This document shows, in pieces, positions 1 to 8,079 of a stretch of 34,599 bases of DNA. A model generated the notes under the pieces. It did no database searches. It was not told the DNA's origin and saw only the letters and a program-made list of their open reading frames with translations. Source of the stretch: an uncultured Prevotella sp. (lineage in GTDB: Bacteria > Bacteroidota > Bacteroidia > Bacteroidales > Bacteroidaceae); the NCBI GenBank assembly GCA_946612625.1, contig CAMOEW010000016.1:1-34599 (forward strand). Direction: 5' to 3'. Each line of letters starts with the position of its first letter. Within the stretch, counting starts at the first letter, position 1. The translations under genes were made by a program, and so were the position numbers.

Positions 1-1
1 C

Positions 2-46
2 GAGGAACTGGAGCCGCTTATCAAGGCTGCGATTGAGCGAGAGTAG
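2..46 (+). CDS. 3' tail of an unidentified upstream gene (partial)
   Basis: The first bases read in frame 2 as EELEPLIKAAIERE followed by TAG. A charged, helical, amphipathic tail with no rare codons is plausible as the C-terminus of a protein whose body lies left of the window. Only 14 residues are visible, so no family can be named. It overlaps, on the opposite strand, the end of the helix-turn-helix remnant. Confidence 0.3.
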   Translation, partial: EELEPLIKAAIERE

Positions 47-182
47 AGTCAAACAAATTGCCAGCAAGCATCTTCTCAATGTCTGCCTTGCGAACGAATG
101 CCATCCGGTTGCTGATTCGTGAGGCAGGAAGTTTATAGAATAATTTAGAATAAAAGCAGCCTAAGAAATTCACAATAACCTT
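21..182 (-). pseudogene. Remnant of a helix-turn-helix (excisionase/HTH_17-type) protein
   Basis: Read on the minus strand this frame contains FLGCFYSKLFYKL, then PASRISNRMAFVRKADIEKM, ending at TGA. The second string follows the pattern of MerR/excisionase-type HTH_17 domains (Leu-Pro-Ala-x-Arg-Ile-x-x-Arg, an aromatic residue, Lys-x-Asp-Ile-Glu, then Leu), and the first resembles their first helix. There is no good start codon before the conserved part: the only upstream Met lies inside the end of the M6 protease gene. The turn between the helices also seems short. I read it as a decayed or truncated DNA-binding gene, possibly left by a mobile element. It could instead be a chance frame; the conserved pattern makes that less likely but does not exclude it. 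Confidence 0.4.
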
Positions 183-198
183 GTTTTGACACTCGTGA

Positions 199-2076
199 CT
201 AAGACATAATGATGTTAACAAGAATAGTAAGGTCGGTACCGTTAACGATCCCGTCATCATTCACGTCAGCAGCATTTGTTTCATCTCGCTGTCCGAGAAT
301 TATGTTTACCAGAGTTGTCAGATCAGTGCCATTGACAATGCCGTCGCCGTTGACATCACCCTTGATTTCAGTTGGCGTGCCACCCATGAATTTGAATGTG
401 ACTGCACCGCTTTCGCTCTCTCTGATGTCGGTAATAGGCTTGCCCATAAATCCCGTGCCACGGAACGTCCACGACTTAACGTCGGTGGAGTCGGTGAATG
501 CCACTACGTTGGTGGAGCCGGGAAACGGGTCGCCCATATATTCGGCCAAGAACAAGTCGGTGGTAAAGGTGTTGCCGCCATATCGCTTGTAGAGTTCTTC
601 AGGCATACTGCTTGTGATGGTCTCGTCACGGTAGAACGAGGAAACAGCAAGTCCGTCGGCAGGAATTATCATCATGCGCGGATGGCCGAGAGTTTGATTG
701 ACAACCGTTCCGCCTAGACCAAAACTGCTGGATTTGTAGTCGATATGCCATACGAGCATACCATGACCGTACATGTTTTTGTTCCATCCGCGTTTCTGTA
801 CATTCTCCACAATATAGTATTCGCTTTTATTCTCGTCAGCGTCGTTAAGGATTCGGTAGGCCTTGCCGTTTTCGTCGATTGGCAGAAGCTCTACATCCTG
901 CGCCGTCTCGAGAGTGTCGATTGTCATCCATCCGAAACGTTCGCGCTCCCAAGCTGTATAGGCAACCGGAGTATAGCTGTTGTTGGCATATTCGCCCGCA
1001 TCCATAACGTCCCAATAGTCGGGAGTCTGATTGACGGCTTTCTCAGCTTCTGAACCTTCAGAGGCATAGAGGTCGGGCAGACCGAGACAGTGTGAGAACT
1101 CATGGCAGAACAGTCCGATGCCATTGATTAAAACACCATATATCTCTGATACTTCGGGGTTGCCGAACAGCTCGTTGTTTACACCGTAGCGTGAGATACT
1201 TTTACCGTCGAACTTCGTGCTCAGCGACACCGTTCCCGACTTTGGCCAAATGCAGTCGGACGAATTGCCGGAGATGCTCTCCGAAAATCCTGCATAGATG
1301 ATATATATGAGATCGATTTTGCCATCGTTGTTGCTGTCGTATTCAGAGAAATCAACATCGGCATCGGCAAGAGTCATTGCATCGCGGAAAAGCGTAGTCA
1401 TATTATCGGAACGTCCTGCGCCGTAAGTCTTAAGTTTGCTGGGCAGTCTGTATGGACCGTAGATGTCGAACTCGGGGGAAAACTGACCGAAGCTCATGTC
1501 GGTGAAATACCTCTTCACGCTTCCATAGTTTATGCCCAGTACCGACATCATGTCAGGGTCGCCTTCCGGCGTAAACAGATGCGTGGCGTTGAGATATTTG
1601 TCGAAGACTGTCGCGGGACTGCTGACGGTGAACGGAACATCAGGAAAATCGACCAGCAGCACTACAGCCTTAGGATTTCCGGAATGGGGGAAAAGAGTGC
1701 TGTTCTCTGTCAGAGGCTCGCGTCGCGCTTTCTTCATGGCAAGGCGGCTGTTCATGGCATGAAAGGCCTCTCTGTCCTGGCTTTCGGCAAGGATTCGCTC
1801 CGTCTCGCTGCGCATGTCGGCATTATGGGCAAGCAGACCCGACGATGACAACTCGCCGTTGGCATTCACGTTTGCTATAAAATAATCAGTCCCCTCATGA
1901 CAGAGCAGCACGCCGTCGGAAGTAATGTAGTAATGGAAATTGGCATCGCCGAATCCTCTGACTTTAAGATAAGTTCCGTCGCTTTGTCTTACAGAGAACA
2001 TTCCAGGCTGTACTTTGACTGCTGATAACACTGATGTAATCAGCAAAAAGATACATGTAATGAATGATACTCTCAT
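199..2076 (-). CDS. Secreted M6-family zinc metalloprotease with C-terminal dockerin-type repeats
   Basis: A 625-residue exported protease. The start at 2076 gives a clean signal peptide (MRVSFITCIFLLITSVLSA) and sits 1 nt after the cdd stop; an upstream in-frame ATG at 2121 would overlap cdd and put a non-signal sequence first. Around residue 325 lies HEFSHCLGLPDLY, the HExxHxxGxxD zinc-binding and catalytic motif of M6 (immune inhibitor A-like) peptidases. The last ~53 residues hold two near-identical Ca-binding repeats, DVNGDGIVNGTDLTTLVNII and DVNDDGIVNGTDLTILVNII, the pattern of type I dockerins. No cohesin gene and no type IX secretion tail are visible here. It is probably co-transcribed with cdd. 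Likely role: degrading extracellular protein, with the repeats stabilising or anchoring the enzyme. The family call is firm; the substrate is unknown. Confidence 0.9.
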   Translation of the reverse strand: MRVSFITCIFLLITSVLSAVKVQPGMFSVRQSDGTYLKVRGFGDANFHYYITSDGVLLCHEGTDYFIANVNANGELSSSGLLAHNADMRSETERILAESQDREAFHAMNSRLAMKKARREPLTENSTLFPHSGNPKAVVLLVDFPDVPFTVSSPATVFDKYLNATHLFTPEGDPDMMSVLGINYGSVKRYFTDMSFGQFSPEFDIYGPYRLPSKLKTYGAGRSDNMTTLFRDAMTLADADVDFSEYDSNNDGKIDLIYIIYAGFSESISGNSSDCIWPKSGTVSLSTKFDGKSISRYGVNNELFGNPEVSEIYGVLINGIGLFCHEFSHCLGLPDLYASEGSEAEKAVNQTPDYWDVMDAGEYANNSYTPVAYTAWERERFGWMTIDTLETAQDVELLPIDENGKAYRILNDADENKSEYYIVENVQKRGWNKNMYGHGMLVWHIDYKSSSFGLGGTVVNQTLGHPRMMIIPADGLAVSSFYRDETITSSMPEELYKRYGGNTFTTDLFLAEYMGDPFPGSTNVVAFTDSTDVKSWTFRGTGFMGKPITDIRESESGAVTFKFMGGTPTEIKGDVNGDGIVNGTDLTTLVNIILGQRDETNAADVNDDGIVNGTDLTILVNIIMS

Positions 2077-2077
2077 C

Positions 2078-2551
2078 TTATAGTTTTGTAAATGATAGTG
2101 GCATAAGATTCTCGATGCCATCTATAATATAAATGTACTTTTGTCCATATAGCAATATGTGCAGCTTGCAGTCAAACCGCGTTTCGGTCTCGACAATCAC
2201 CTGTCGGCAAATGCCGCATGGAAGAATAGGTTCTTCTAACAGTTTGCCATCGGTACCCTTGGCGGCTATGGCAAGCATCTTCGGTGCTGAGTCAGGATAT
2301 GATGATGCGGCAGCATAGAGAGCGGAGCGCTCAGCGCATATTCCGGCAGGAAATGAAGCATTCTCATGATTGCATCCTACGACAACGCTTCCGTTGTCAA
2401 GCAATACTGCGGCGCCTACTTTGAAATTGGAATATCTGGCGTATGAGCGCGTCGTAGCCTCGACGGCATTGTCTATGAGGCTATGCTCAACAGGCGACAA
2501 CTCGTTGGAGGTACACACCATAATGTGGGATTTTACAATCTTTTCTTCCAT
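2078..2551 (-). CDS. cdd: Cytidine deaminase
   Basis: A 157-residue cytoplasmic pyrimidine-salvage enzyme that converts cytidine and deoxycytidine to uridine and deoxyuridine. GICAERSAL supplies the first zinc-ligand Cys and the catalytic Glu (the C-A-E signature), and PCGICRQ gives the PCxxC zinc ligands. Upstream, FKVGAAVLLDNG matches the conserved N-terminal strand of the family. Length is that of a normal single-domain enzyme. Its start lies 66 nt from the divergent glucosaminidase start and the two promoters overlap. The stop is 1 nt from the start of the M6 protease gene, implying one transcript. Confidence 0.93.
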   Translation of the reverse strand: MEEKIVKSHIMVCTSNELSPVEHSLIDNAVEATTRSYARYSNFKVGAAVLLDNGSVVVGCNHENASFPAGICAERSALYAAASSYPDSAPKMLAIAAKGTDGKLLEEPILPCGICRQVIVETETRFDCKLHILLYGQKYIYIIDGIENLMPLSFTKL

Positions 2552-2566
2552 ATTATTTCAGATTTA

Positions 2567-2598
2567 TTTGCAAAAATAATAATTAATCCGTATTTTTG
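2567..2598 (+). promoter_or_regulatory. Bacteroidetes-type promoter for the glucosaminidase gene
   Basis: TTTG at 2567-2570, a 20-nt spacer, and TATTTTTG at 2591-2598 match the Bacteroidetes primary-sigma consensus exactly. The start codon follows 19 nt after the -7 box, so the leader is short. Confidence 0.7.
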
Positions 2599-2602
2599 CA
2601 AG
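2571..2602 (-). promoter_or_regulatory. Bacteroidetes-type promoter for cdd and the M6 protease
   Basis: On the minus strand CTTG (2602-2599) is followed after 20 nt by TATTTTTG (2578-2571), matching the -33/-7 consensus TTTG-N19-21-TAnnTTTG at all but one position. It lies 20 nt upstream of the cdd ATG and overlaps the divergent promoter almost symmetrically. Confidence 0.6.
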
Positions 2603-2617
2603 CAAAAATAGGAAAAA

Positions 2618-3505
2618 ATGACCAACAGAAAGTTTTTTGCCATTATAATTTCCGCTTTTCCGCTCTTTTTGTGTGCACAGAAGAAGAGCTCTGCTTTTCA
2701 GGAGTATTTCGACAGATATCATAACATTGCCATCGAGCAGATGAAGGAGCATGGCATTCCGGCAAGCATTACGCTGGCACAGGGAGTGTTTGAGTCGGGA
2801 GCAGGAAAAAGCGAGCTGACCAGACGGTCGAACAATCATTTCGGAATAAAATGTCATGGATGGACGGGGAAGAAAACCTATCATAGCGATGATCATCCCA
2901 ACGACTGCTTCCGTGTGTATGCCAATGCACGTGAAAGTTTTGAAGACCATTCGCAGTTCCTTCTGACAGGCCAACGTTACCGCCCACTGTTCAGACTAGG
3001 TTCGCGCGACTATAAGGGATGGGCTCACGGACTGAAGAAGGCAGGATATGCCACAAATCCACAGTATGCCAACAAGCTGATTCAGATTATAGAACTTTAC
3101 GAGCTTCACAAATATGACATCGGCAGTGGCTTTGACAAATTTATAGCTAAACATGGTGGCATACGCACTGTGACGGCACTGAACGGCAACTACTGTGTAG
3201 TGGCAAAAGCAGGCGACACGTTCAGGAGCATTGCCGATGACGTAGGAGTGTCGTACAGTAAACTGGCTCGATATAATGAGCGCGACAAGCACGATGTGCT
3301 TACGGCAGGCGAAGTGATATATCTGAAAAAGAAAGCAAAGAAAGCCACCAAGGAATACAAGGGGCACATCCATTATATTCAGGCGGGCGAATCGATGTAT
3401 TCCATATCGCAGAAATACGGTATCCGCGTGATGTACTTATACAAGATTAACGGTTTGACGCCCGATTATAGAATAAAGGTGGGCGACGGCATCAGGGTAA
3501 GGTGA
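2618..3505 (+). CDS. Exported GH73-type glucosaminidase with two LysM domains
   Basis: A 295-residue peptidoglycan hydrolase. An N-terminal hydrophobic stretch (FFAIIISAFPLFLCA, residues ~6-20) is a signal peptide. Residues ~28-165 form a mannosyl-glycoprotein endo-beta-N-acetylglucosaminidase-like (GH73) domain: SITLAQGVFESGAGKSEL contains the likely catalytic Glu, followed by NNHFGIKCHGW and the conserved DCFRVYANARESFEDHSQFL block. Two LysM modules follow, starting near YCVVAKAGDTFRSIADDVG (~191) and HYIQAGESMYSISQKYG (~248), which bind glycan strands. The gene ends with a 14-nt convergent overlap with the asparaginase gene. The usual role is septum or lateral-wall glycan cleavage during growth. 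Confidence 0.9.
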   Translation: MTNRKFFAIIISAFPLFLCAQKKSSAFQEYFDRYHNIAIEQMKEHGIPASITLAQGVFESGAGKSELTRRSNNHFGIKCHGWTGKKTYHSDDHPNDCFRVYANARESFEDHSQFLLTGQRYRPLFRLGSRDYKGWAHGLKKAGYATNPQYANKLIQIIELYELHKYDIGSGFDKFIAKHGGIRTVTALNGNYCVVAKAGDTFRSIADDVGVSYSKLARYNERDKHDVLTAGEVIYLKKKAKKATKEYKGHIHYIQAGESMYSISQKYGIRVMYLYKINGLTPDYRIKVGDGIRVR

Positions 3506-4523
3506 TTTCTCCTCGTATGGGCCGTTTCATGTAGAGTCGCACTGTTTCAGGGTCGTCGAAACGCGCCTGAAGATACATAAGCTTAGCCACAGCGCTCTCC
3601 ACTGTAGAGTCGTAACCGCTGACCACGCCAACCTCCTGTAGGTGGAAACCCGTGTCGTAGCGGCTCATTTCAACACAGCCTTCCATACACTGGCTGATGT
3701 TTACCACTATCTTTCCTGATTTTACAGCGTCGCTCAGTGCCGTATGAAGCCAGTGACTCTGAGGGGCGTTGCCGCTGCCAAACGTGCGCATCACGATAGA
3801 ACGCAGATTGGGAGTTGCAATGATATGGCGTATCATGTCTTCGCGAATGCCGGGAAATAGCGAGAAGATAATAACATTGTTGTCGAGCTTGAAGTGAGGA
3901 GTCATGGGTTTGCTGTGGTCGGGACGTAGGAACCTCTCTTCATGATAGGTGATGTTGACACCGGCATCGGCCAGATGGGGAAAATTGAAACTCTCGAAGG
4001 CATTGAACTCGTCGGCACTCTGTTTAGTGGTGCGGTTGCCTCGAAGCAGATGGCCGTTGAAGTAGATGCCTACCTCTGGTACTATGGCTGTTCCATCGAC
4101 ATGTTTGGCTGATGCTATTTCAACAGCAGTGATGAGATTTTCCTTACCATCGGTGCGCAACTGTCCGATAGGCAGTTGCGAGCCTGTCAGGATCACGGGC
4201 TTGGTTAGATTCTCAAGCATATAGCTGAGAGCTGATGCCGTATATGACATTGTATCGGTTCCATGCAGGATTACGAAGCCGTCGTAGAAGTCGTAGTTGT
4301 CGGCAATGATGTGCACAAGTTCTGTCCATCGGGCGGGCGAGATGTCGCTGCTATCAATGGGCGGAGTGAACTGGCGTGTAGAAATATTTGTCTTAAATTC
4401 AGCTAATTCGGGTACACTATTCAATAAATGCACAAAGTCGAACGGTTCGAGCGCACCGGTGTTCGGATTGCGATTCATGCCTATTGTTCCGCCGGTGTAG
4501 ATTAAAAGTACATTATTGGTCAT
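3492..4523 (-). CDS. ansA: Type I (cytoplasmic) L-asparaginase
   Basis: A 343-residue enzyme that hydrolyses asparagine to aspartate and ammonia. The chosen start gives MTNNVLLIYTGGTIGMNRN, where YTGGTIG is the N-terminal signature with the nucleophile Thr (residue 13). LHGTDTMSYTAS is the second signature with the Thr-Asp pair. An in-frame ATG at 4595 would add 24 residues with no family resemblance, and would lie upstream of the -7 box. No signal peptide is seen, and length and motifs match the AnsA-type bacterial enzyme. The gene converges on and overlaps the glucosaminidase stop by 14 nt, and is divergent from uxaC. Confidence 0.9.
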   Translation of the reverse strand: MTNNVLLIYTGGTIGMNRNPNTGALEPFDFVHLLNSVPELAEFKTNISTRQFTPPIDSSDISPARWTELVHIIADNYDFYDGFVILHGTDTMSYTASALSYMLENLTKPVILTGSQLPIGQLRTDGKENLITAVEIASAKHVDGTAIVPEVGIYFNGHLLRGNRTTKQSADEFNAFESFNFPHLADAGVNITYHEERFLRPDHSKPMTPHFKLDNNVIIFSLFPGIREDMIRHIIATPNLRSIVMRTFGSGNAPQSHWLHTALSDAVKSGKIVVNISQCMEGCVEMSRYDTGFHLQEVGVVSGYDSTVESAVAKLMYLQARFDDPETVRLYMKRPIRGEITLP

Positions 4524-4540
4524 ATATGTTAATTTTTCTG

Positions 4541-4548
4541 CAAAATTA
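4541..4548 (-). promoter_or_regulatory. Candidate -7 element for ansA
   Basis: TAATTTTG on the minus strand matches TAnnTTTG, 17 nt upstream of the ansA ATG. No TTTG is found at the expected 19-21 nt spacing, so this is a weaker call than the other promoters. Confidence 0.35.
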
Positions 4549-4556
4549 CATAAAGT

Positions 4557-4588
4557 TTTGCAAAATATGGAATTTTTGTGTAACTTTG
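4557..4588 (+). promoter_or_regulatory. Bacteroidetes-type promoter for uxaC
   Basis: TTTG at 4557-4560, 20 nt spacer, TAACTTTG at 4581-4588: a full consensus match. The predicted leader before the uxaC ATG is about 33 nt. Confidence 0.75.
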
Positions 4589-4627
4589 TAGGCATAATTT
4601 TTCTTTTAGACTAAAACAAATTGAATT

Positions 4628-6037
4628 ATGAAACAGTTTAATGACGACAACTTCGTGCTTGACAATGAGATAGCACAAGACTTGTACCACAATCATGCGG
4701 CTAAAATGCCGATTATCGATTACCATTGTCACCTCATTCCCGAGATGGTTGCCAACGACCACCGCTTCAAAAGCATCACTGAGCTATGGCTTGGAGGTGA
4801 CCACTACAAGTGGCGTGCAATGCGTACAAATGGTGTTGATGAGCGCTTCTGTACAGGTAAGGACACTAGCGACTGGGAAAAATTTGAGAAATGGGCAGAG
4901 ACGGTGCCATATACATTCCGTAACCCTCTATATCACTGGACACATCTGGAGTTGAAGACAGCTTTTGGCATCACAAAGCAGCTCAACCCAAAGACAGCAC
5001 GCGAAATTTTCGACGAGTGTAACGAGAAGCTGAAACAACCAGAGTTTTCGGCACGTGGACTGATGAAGCATTACAACGTGGAATGCGTATGTACAACTGA
5101 CGACCCCGTTGACGATTTGCACAACCATATTGAATATGCCAAGCACAAGGCTCAAGACGACCCCATCATGATTCCGGCATGGCGTCCTGACAAGGCCATG
5201 AATATCGAGGCTCCGGAATTCCCGGGCTATGTCAACCAGCTGGAACAGGTGAGTGGAGTGACAATCACGAAGTTTGCCGATATGGTTGATGCCCTCAAGA
5301 AACGTCACGATTTCTTTGCATCACAGGGATGCAAACTCTCCGACCACGGTATCGAGGAGTTCTACGACGAGGACTACACCGACTCGCAGATTGAAACCAT
5401 CTTTGAGAAGGCAATGCGCGGTCAGCAGCTTTCGAACCTTGAGATTCGCCAGTATAAGAACTGCTTCCTTACCGTGATGGCCGAGATGGACGCTGATGCC
5501 GACTGGACACAGCAGTTCCACTATGGAGCTATCCGCAATAACAACACGAAGATGTACAACCTGTTGGGTGCTGACACCGGTTTTGATTCTATCGGCGAGT
5601 TCAACACTGCAAAGGCAATGTCGAAGTTCCTCAACAAGTTGAATATGGAAGACAAGCTCACGCGTACAATATTATATACTCTGAACCCATGTGCCAACGA
5701 GGTAATCGCAACGATGCTCGGAAATTTCCAGGATGGTTCGTGCCCAGGTAAAATTCAGTTTGGTTCAGGATGGTGGTTCAACGACCAGAAAGACGGCATG
5801 GAGCGTCAAATCAATGCGCTCTCAGTTCTCGGCCTGCTCAGCCGCTTCGTAGGTATGCTCACCGACAGCCGTTCGTTCCTGAGCTATCCGCGTCATGAGT
5901 ATTTCCGCCGCATTCTATGCAACATTTTAGGTAACGATGTGGAGAAGGGACTCCTGCCTAATGACAATGAGGTGCTCGCACGAATGGTTGAGGACATCAG
6001 TTATAATAATGCAAAGAACTACTTTAAGTTCTATTAA
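4628..6037 (+). CDS. uxaC: Uronate isomerase (glucuronate/galacturonate isomerase)
   Basis: A 469-residue cytoplasmic enzyme of the amidohydrolase superfamily that isomerises D-glucuronate to fructuronate and D-galacturonate to tagaturonate, the first step in uronate breakdown. The near-N-terminal PIIDYHCHLIPEM gives the metal-binding HxH motif. CTTDDPVDDLHNH, the GSGWWFNDQKDGMERQ block and LTDSRSFLSYPRHEYFRRIL near the C-terminus are typical of UxaC. Length equals the family norm. It stands alone between its own promoter and a strong terminator. No uxuA/uxuB or kdgK neighbours are visible, so the rest of the pathway must be elsewhere. Confidence 0.95.
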   Translation: MKQFNDDNFVLDNEIAQDLYHNHAAKMPIIDYHCHLIPEMVANDHRFKSITELWLGGDHYKWRAMRTNGVDERFCTGKDTSDWEKFEKWAETVPYTFRNPLYHWTHLELKTAFGITKQLNPKTAREIFDECNEKLKQPEFSARGLMKHYNVECVCTTDDPVDDLHNHIEYAKHKAQDDPIMIPAWRPDKAMNIEAPEFPGYVNQLEQVSGVTITKFADMVDALKKRHDFFASQGCKLSDHGIEEFYDEDYTDSQIETIFEKAMRGQQLSNLEIRQYKNCFLTVMAEMDADADWTQQFHYGAIRNNNTKMYNLLGADTGFDSIGEFNTAKAMSKFLNKLNMEDKLTRTILYTLNPCANEVIATMLGNFQDGSCPGKIQFGSGWWFNDQKDGMERQINALSVLGLLSRFVGMLTDSRSFLSYPRHEYFRRILCNILGNDVEKGLLPNDNEVLARMVEDISYNNAKNYFKFY

Positions 6038-6064
6038 AAGTAGAAAAATACCAATGAATTAAAG

Positions 6065-6098
6065 AAGTACGGCAGGATACCCTGCTGTACTTTTTTTT
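6065..6098 (+). terminator. Rho-independent terminator after uxaC
   Basis: A 12-bp stem (AAGTACGGCAGG against CCTGCTGTACTT, one G-U pair) with a 4-nt loop ATAC runs directly into eight T residues. It isolates uxaC from glmS. Confidence 0.9.
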
Positions 6099-6116
6099 AA
6101 AAAAATTGGATAATTT

Positions 6117-6148
6117 CTTGTGAGAAACAAATATTCTGTGTAATTTTG
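6117..6148 (+). promoter_or_regulatory. Bacteroidetes-type promoter for glmS
   Basis: CTTG (6117-6120), 20-nt spacer, TAATTTTG (6141-6148); one mismatch in the -33 box. It lies between the uxaC terminator and the glmS ATG. I saw no glmS ribozyme-like structure in the short leader. Confidence 0.65.
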
Positions 6149-6182
6149 CATCCCGATATAAAACTAAACATGATAAGATTGT

Positions 6183-8027
6183 ATGTGTGGAATAGTAGGT
6201 TATATTGGGAAGAGAGAAGCATACCCTATACTTATTAAAGGACTTCGCCGTCTTGAATATAGAGGATATGACAGTGCCGGAGTTGCACTGCTTAACAGCG
6301 AAGGAAGTCTGAATGTATATAAGACAAAGGGGAAAGTAGATAACCTTGTTGAGTTTTGCAACGATAAGGATGTGAGTGGTTCTGTAGGAATAGCACACAC
6401 TCGCTGGGCAACCCATGGAGAACCATCGTCGCTGAATGCTCATCCGCATTATTCGCAGTCGAAGAATCTCGCGATAATCCATAATGGAATCATAGAGAAC
6501 TATGCTGACTTGAAGACGAAACTTCAGGCAAAAGGAATCGTATTTATGTCGGACACCGACACTGAGGTTATCGTACAGATGGTGGAATACATTATGGATA
6601 AGAAGAATCTTGATGTTCTCACCGCAGTTCAGCTTACACTTCATCAGGTAATAGGAGCATATGCCATTGCCATCATCGACAAGCGTGTACCCAACCAGAT
6701 TATCGCTGCCCGCAAACAAAGTCCGCTCGTTGTTGGCATTGGCAAGAATGAGTTCTTCCTCGGTAGTGATGCCAGTCCTATTGTGGAATATACCGATAAA
6801 GTTGTGTATTTGGAGGATGGAAACATTGCAGTATTGAGACTCGGAGAAGAACTGAAGGTCGTGGATATCCTATCTCATAATCTCAGTCCCGAGATACAGA
6901 CCGTCGATATCAGCCTTGGGCAACTGGAAAAGGGAGGTTATCCACATTTCATGCTCAAAGAAATATTCGAACAGCCTGAGTGCTTAACCAATTGTATGCG
7001 CGGAAGGGTGAACGTGGATTCCGACAATGTTGTGCTAAGTGCAGTGATTGATTATAAGCAGCAACTGCTTGGAGCCGATAGGTTCATTATCGTGGCTTGC
7101 GGAACATCGTGGCACGCCGGACTGATAGGCAAGCAGCTGATAGAAAGCTTCTGTCGTATTCCAGTTGAGGTTGAATATGCCTCCGAGTTCAGATACCGCA
7201 ACCCCGTCATTACCAATAAAGATGTAGTGGTTGCCATATCTCAAAGCGGCGAAACTGCCGACACGCTTGCAGCAGTGAAGCTTGCACGTGAAAAGGGTGC
7301 TTTTATCTATGGTATCTGCAATGCCATCGGTTCGTCGATACCACGTGCCACACATACCGGTTCGTACATACATGTCGGTCCCGAGATAGGTGTCGCTTCG
7401 ACAAAAGCTTTCACCGGACAAGTGACGGTGCTTACCATGCTTGCATTGGCATTGGGAAAGGAAAAAGGGACAATTTCCGACGAGGAGTACAAAAAGGTGG
7501 TTGCCGGATTGTACGAAATACCAGAAAAAATGAAAGAAGTGCTGAAACTGAATGATCGTGTGGCTGAGTTGAGTAAAATATTTACATACGCCCACAACTT
7601 CCTGTATCTGGGAAGGGGCTATAGTTATCCTGTAGCACTGGAGGGAGCACTCAAACTTAAAGAAATCAGTTATATACATGCTGAAGGTTATCCGGCAGCT
7701 GAAATGAAGCACGGTCCAATAGCTCTCATCGATTCAGACATGCCTGTTGTAGTGGTTGCCACCCACAATGCAATGTATGAGAAGGTGCTCTCGAACATTC
7801 AGGAGGTGAAGGCCCGTAAGGGAAAGGTCATCGCTCTTGTTACAAAAGGTGATGATACAATTTCTCGGATTGCCGATGAGGTGATAGAACTACCCGACAC
7901 CATTGAATGTCTGGAGCCGCTATTGGCAACGATTCCACTTCAGATGCTTGCATACCATGTTGCAGTTTGTAAAGGGAAGAATGTTGACCAACCGAGAAAT
8001 TTGGCAAAATCAGTGACTGTTGAATAG
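6183..8027 (+). CDS. glmS: Glutamine-fructose-6-phosphate aminotransferase (isomerising)
   Basis: A 614-residue enzyme that makes glucosamine-6-phosphate from fructose-6-phosphate and glutamine, committing carbon to peptidoglycan and LPS. The protein begins MCGIVGYIGKREAYPILIKG: Cys2, exposed after Met removal, is the glutaminase nucleophile, which fixes the start. HTRWATHGEPS and GIIENYADLK belong to the N-terminal GATase domain (to ~220). Two SIS sugar-isomerase domains follow (roughly 285-425 and 455-600), with CGTSWHAGLIGKQLIE and SQSGETADTLAAVKLA in the first and EGALKLKEISYIHAEG in the second. The C-terminus NLAKSVTVE carries the conserved active-site Lys. Full length and intact. Confidence 0.97.
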   Translation: MCGIVGYIGKREAYPILIKGLRRLEYRGYDSAGVALLNSEGSLNVYKTKGKVDNLVEFCNDKDVSGSVGIAHTRWATHGEPSSLNAHPHYSQSKNLAIIHNGIIENYADLKTKLQAKGIVFMSDTDTEVIVQMVEYIMDKKNLDVLTAVQLTLHQVIGAYAIAIIDKRVPNQIIAARKQSPLVVGIGKNEFFLGSDASPIVEYTDKVVYLEDGNIAVLRLGEELKVVDILSHNLSPEIQTVDISLGQLEKGGYPHFMLKEIFEQPECLTNCMRGRVNVDSDNVVLSAVIDYKQQLLGADRFIIVACGTSWHAGLIGKQLIESFCRIPVEVEYASEFRYRNPVITNKDVVVAISQSGETADTLAAVKLAREKGAFIYGICNAIGSSIPRATHTGSYIHVGPEIGVASTKAFTGQVTVLTMLALALGKEKGTISDEEYKKVVAGLYEIPEKMKEVLKLNDRVAELSKIFTYAHNFLYLGRGYSYPVALEGALKLKEISYIHAEGYPAAEMKHGPIALIDSDMPVVVVATHNAMYEKVLSNIQEVKARKGKVIALVTKGDDTISRIADEVIELPDTIECLEPLLATIPLQMLAYHVAVCKGKNVDQPRNLAKSVTVE

Positions 8028-8035
8028 ATTTTTTG

Positions 8036-8065
8036 GGCGACCCGTTTCTGCGGTTCGCCTTTTTT
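8036..8065 (+). terminator. Rho-independent terminator after glmS
   Basis: GGCGACCCG pairs with CGGTTCGCC (one internal C/T mismatch) around a 6-nt loop, followed by six T residues. It starts 9 nt after the glmS stop and ends only 14 nt before the carA ATG. Confidence 0.75.
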
Positions 8066-8079
8066 ATTATAAAGGCATT

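Noticed and set aside
2077..2121. Longer start for the M6 protease at 2121
   Set aside because: It would overlap cdd and place 15 non-signal residues before a clean signal peptide beginning at 2076.
2618..2690. Lipoprotein signal in the glucosaminidase (LFLCAQ)
   Set aside because: The residue before Cys is Leu, not Gly/Ala/Ser, so the lipobox is not satisfied; ordinary signal-peptidase cleavage is more likely.
6024..6719. 231-codon minus-strand frame across the uxaC terminator and start of glmS
   Set aside because: It spans a strong terminator and the glmS promoter in antisense and shows no protein-like motifs.
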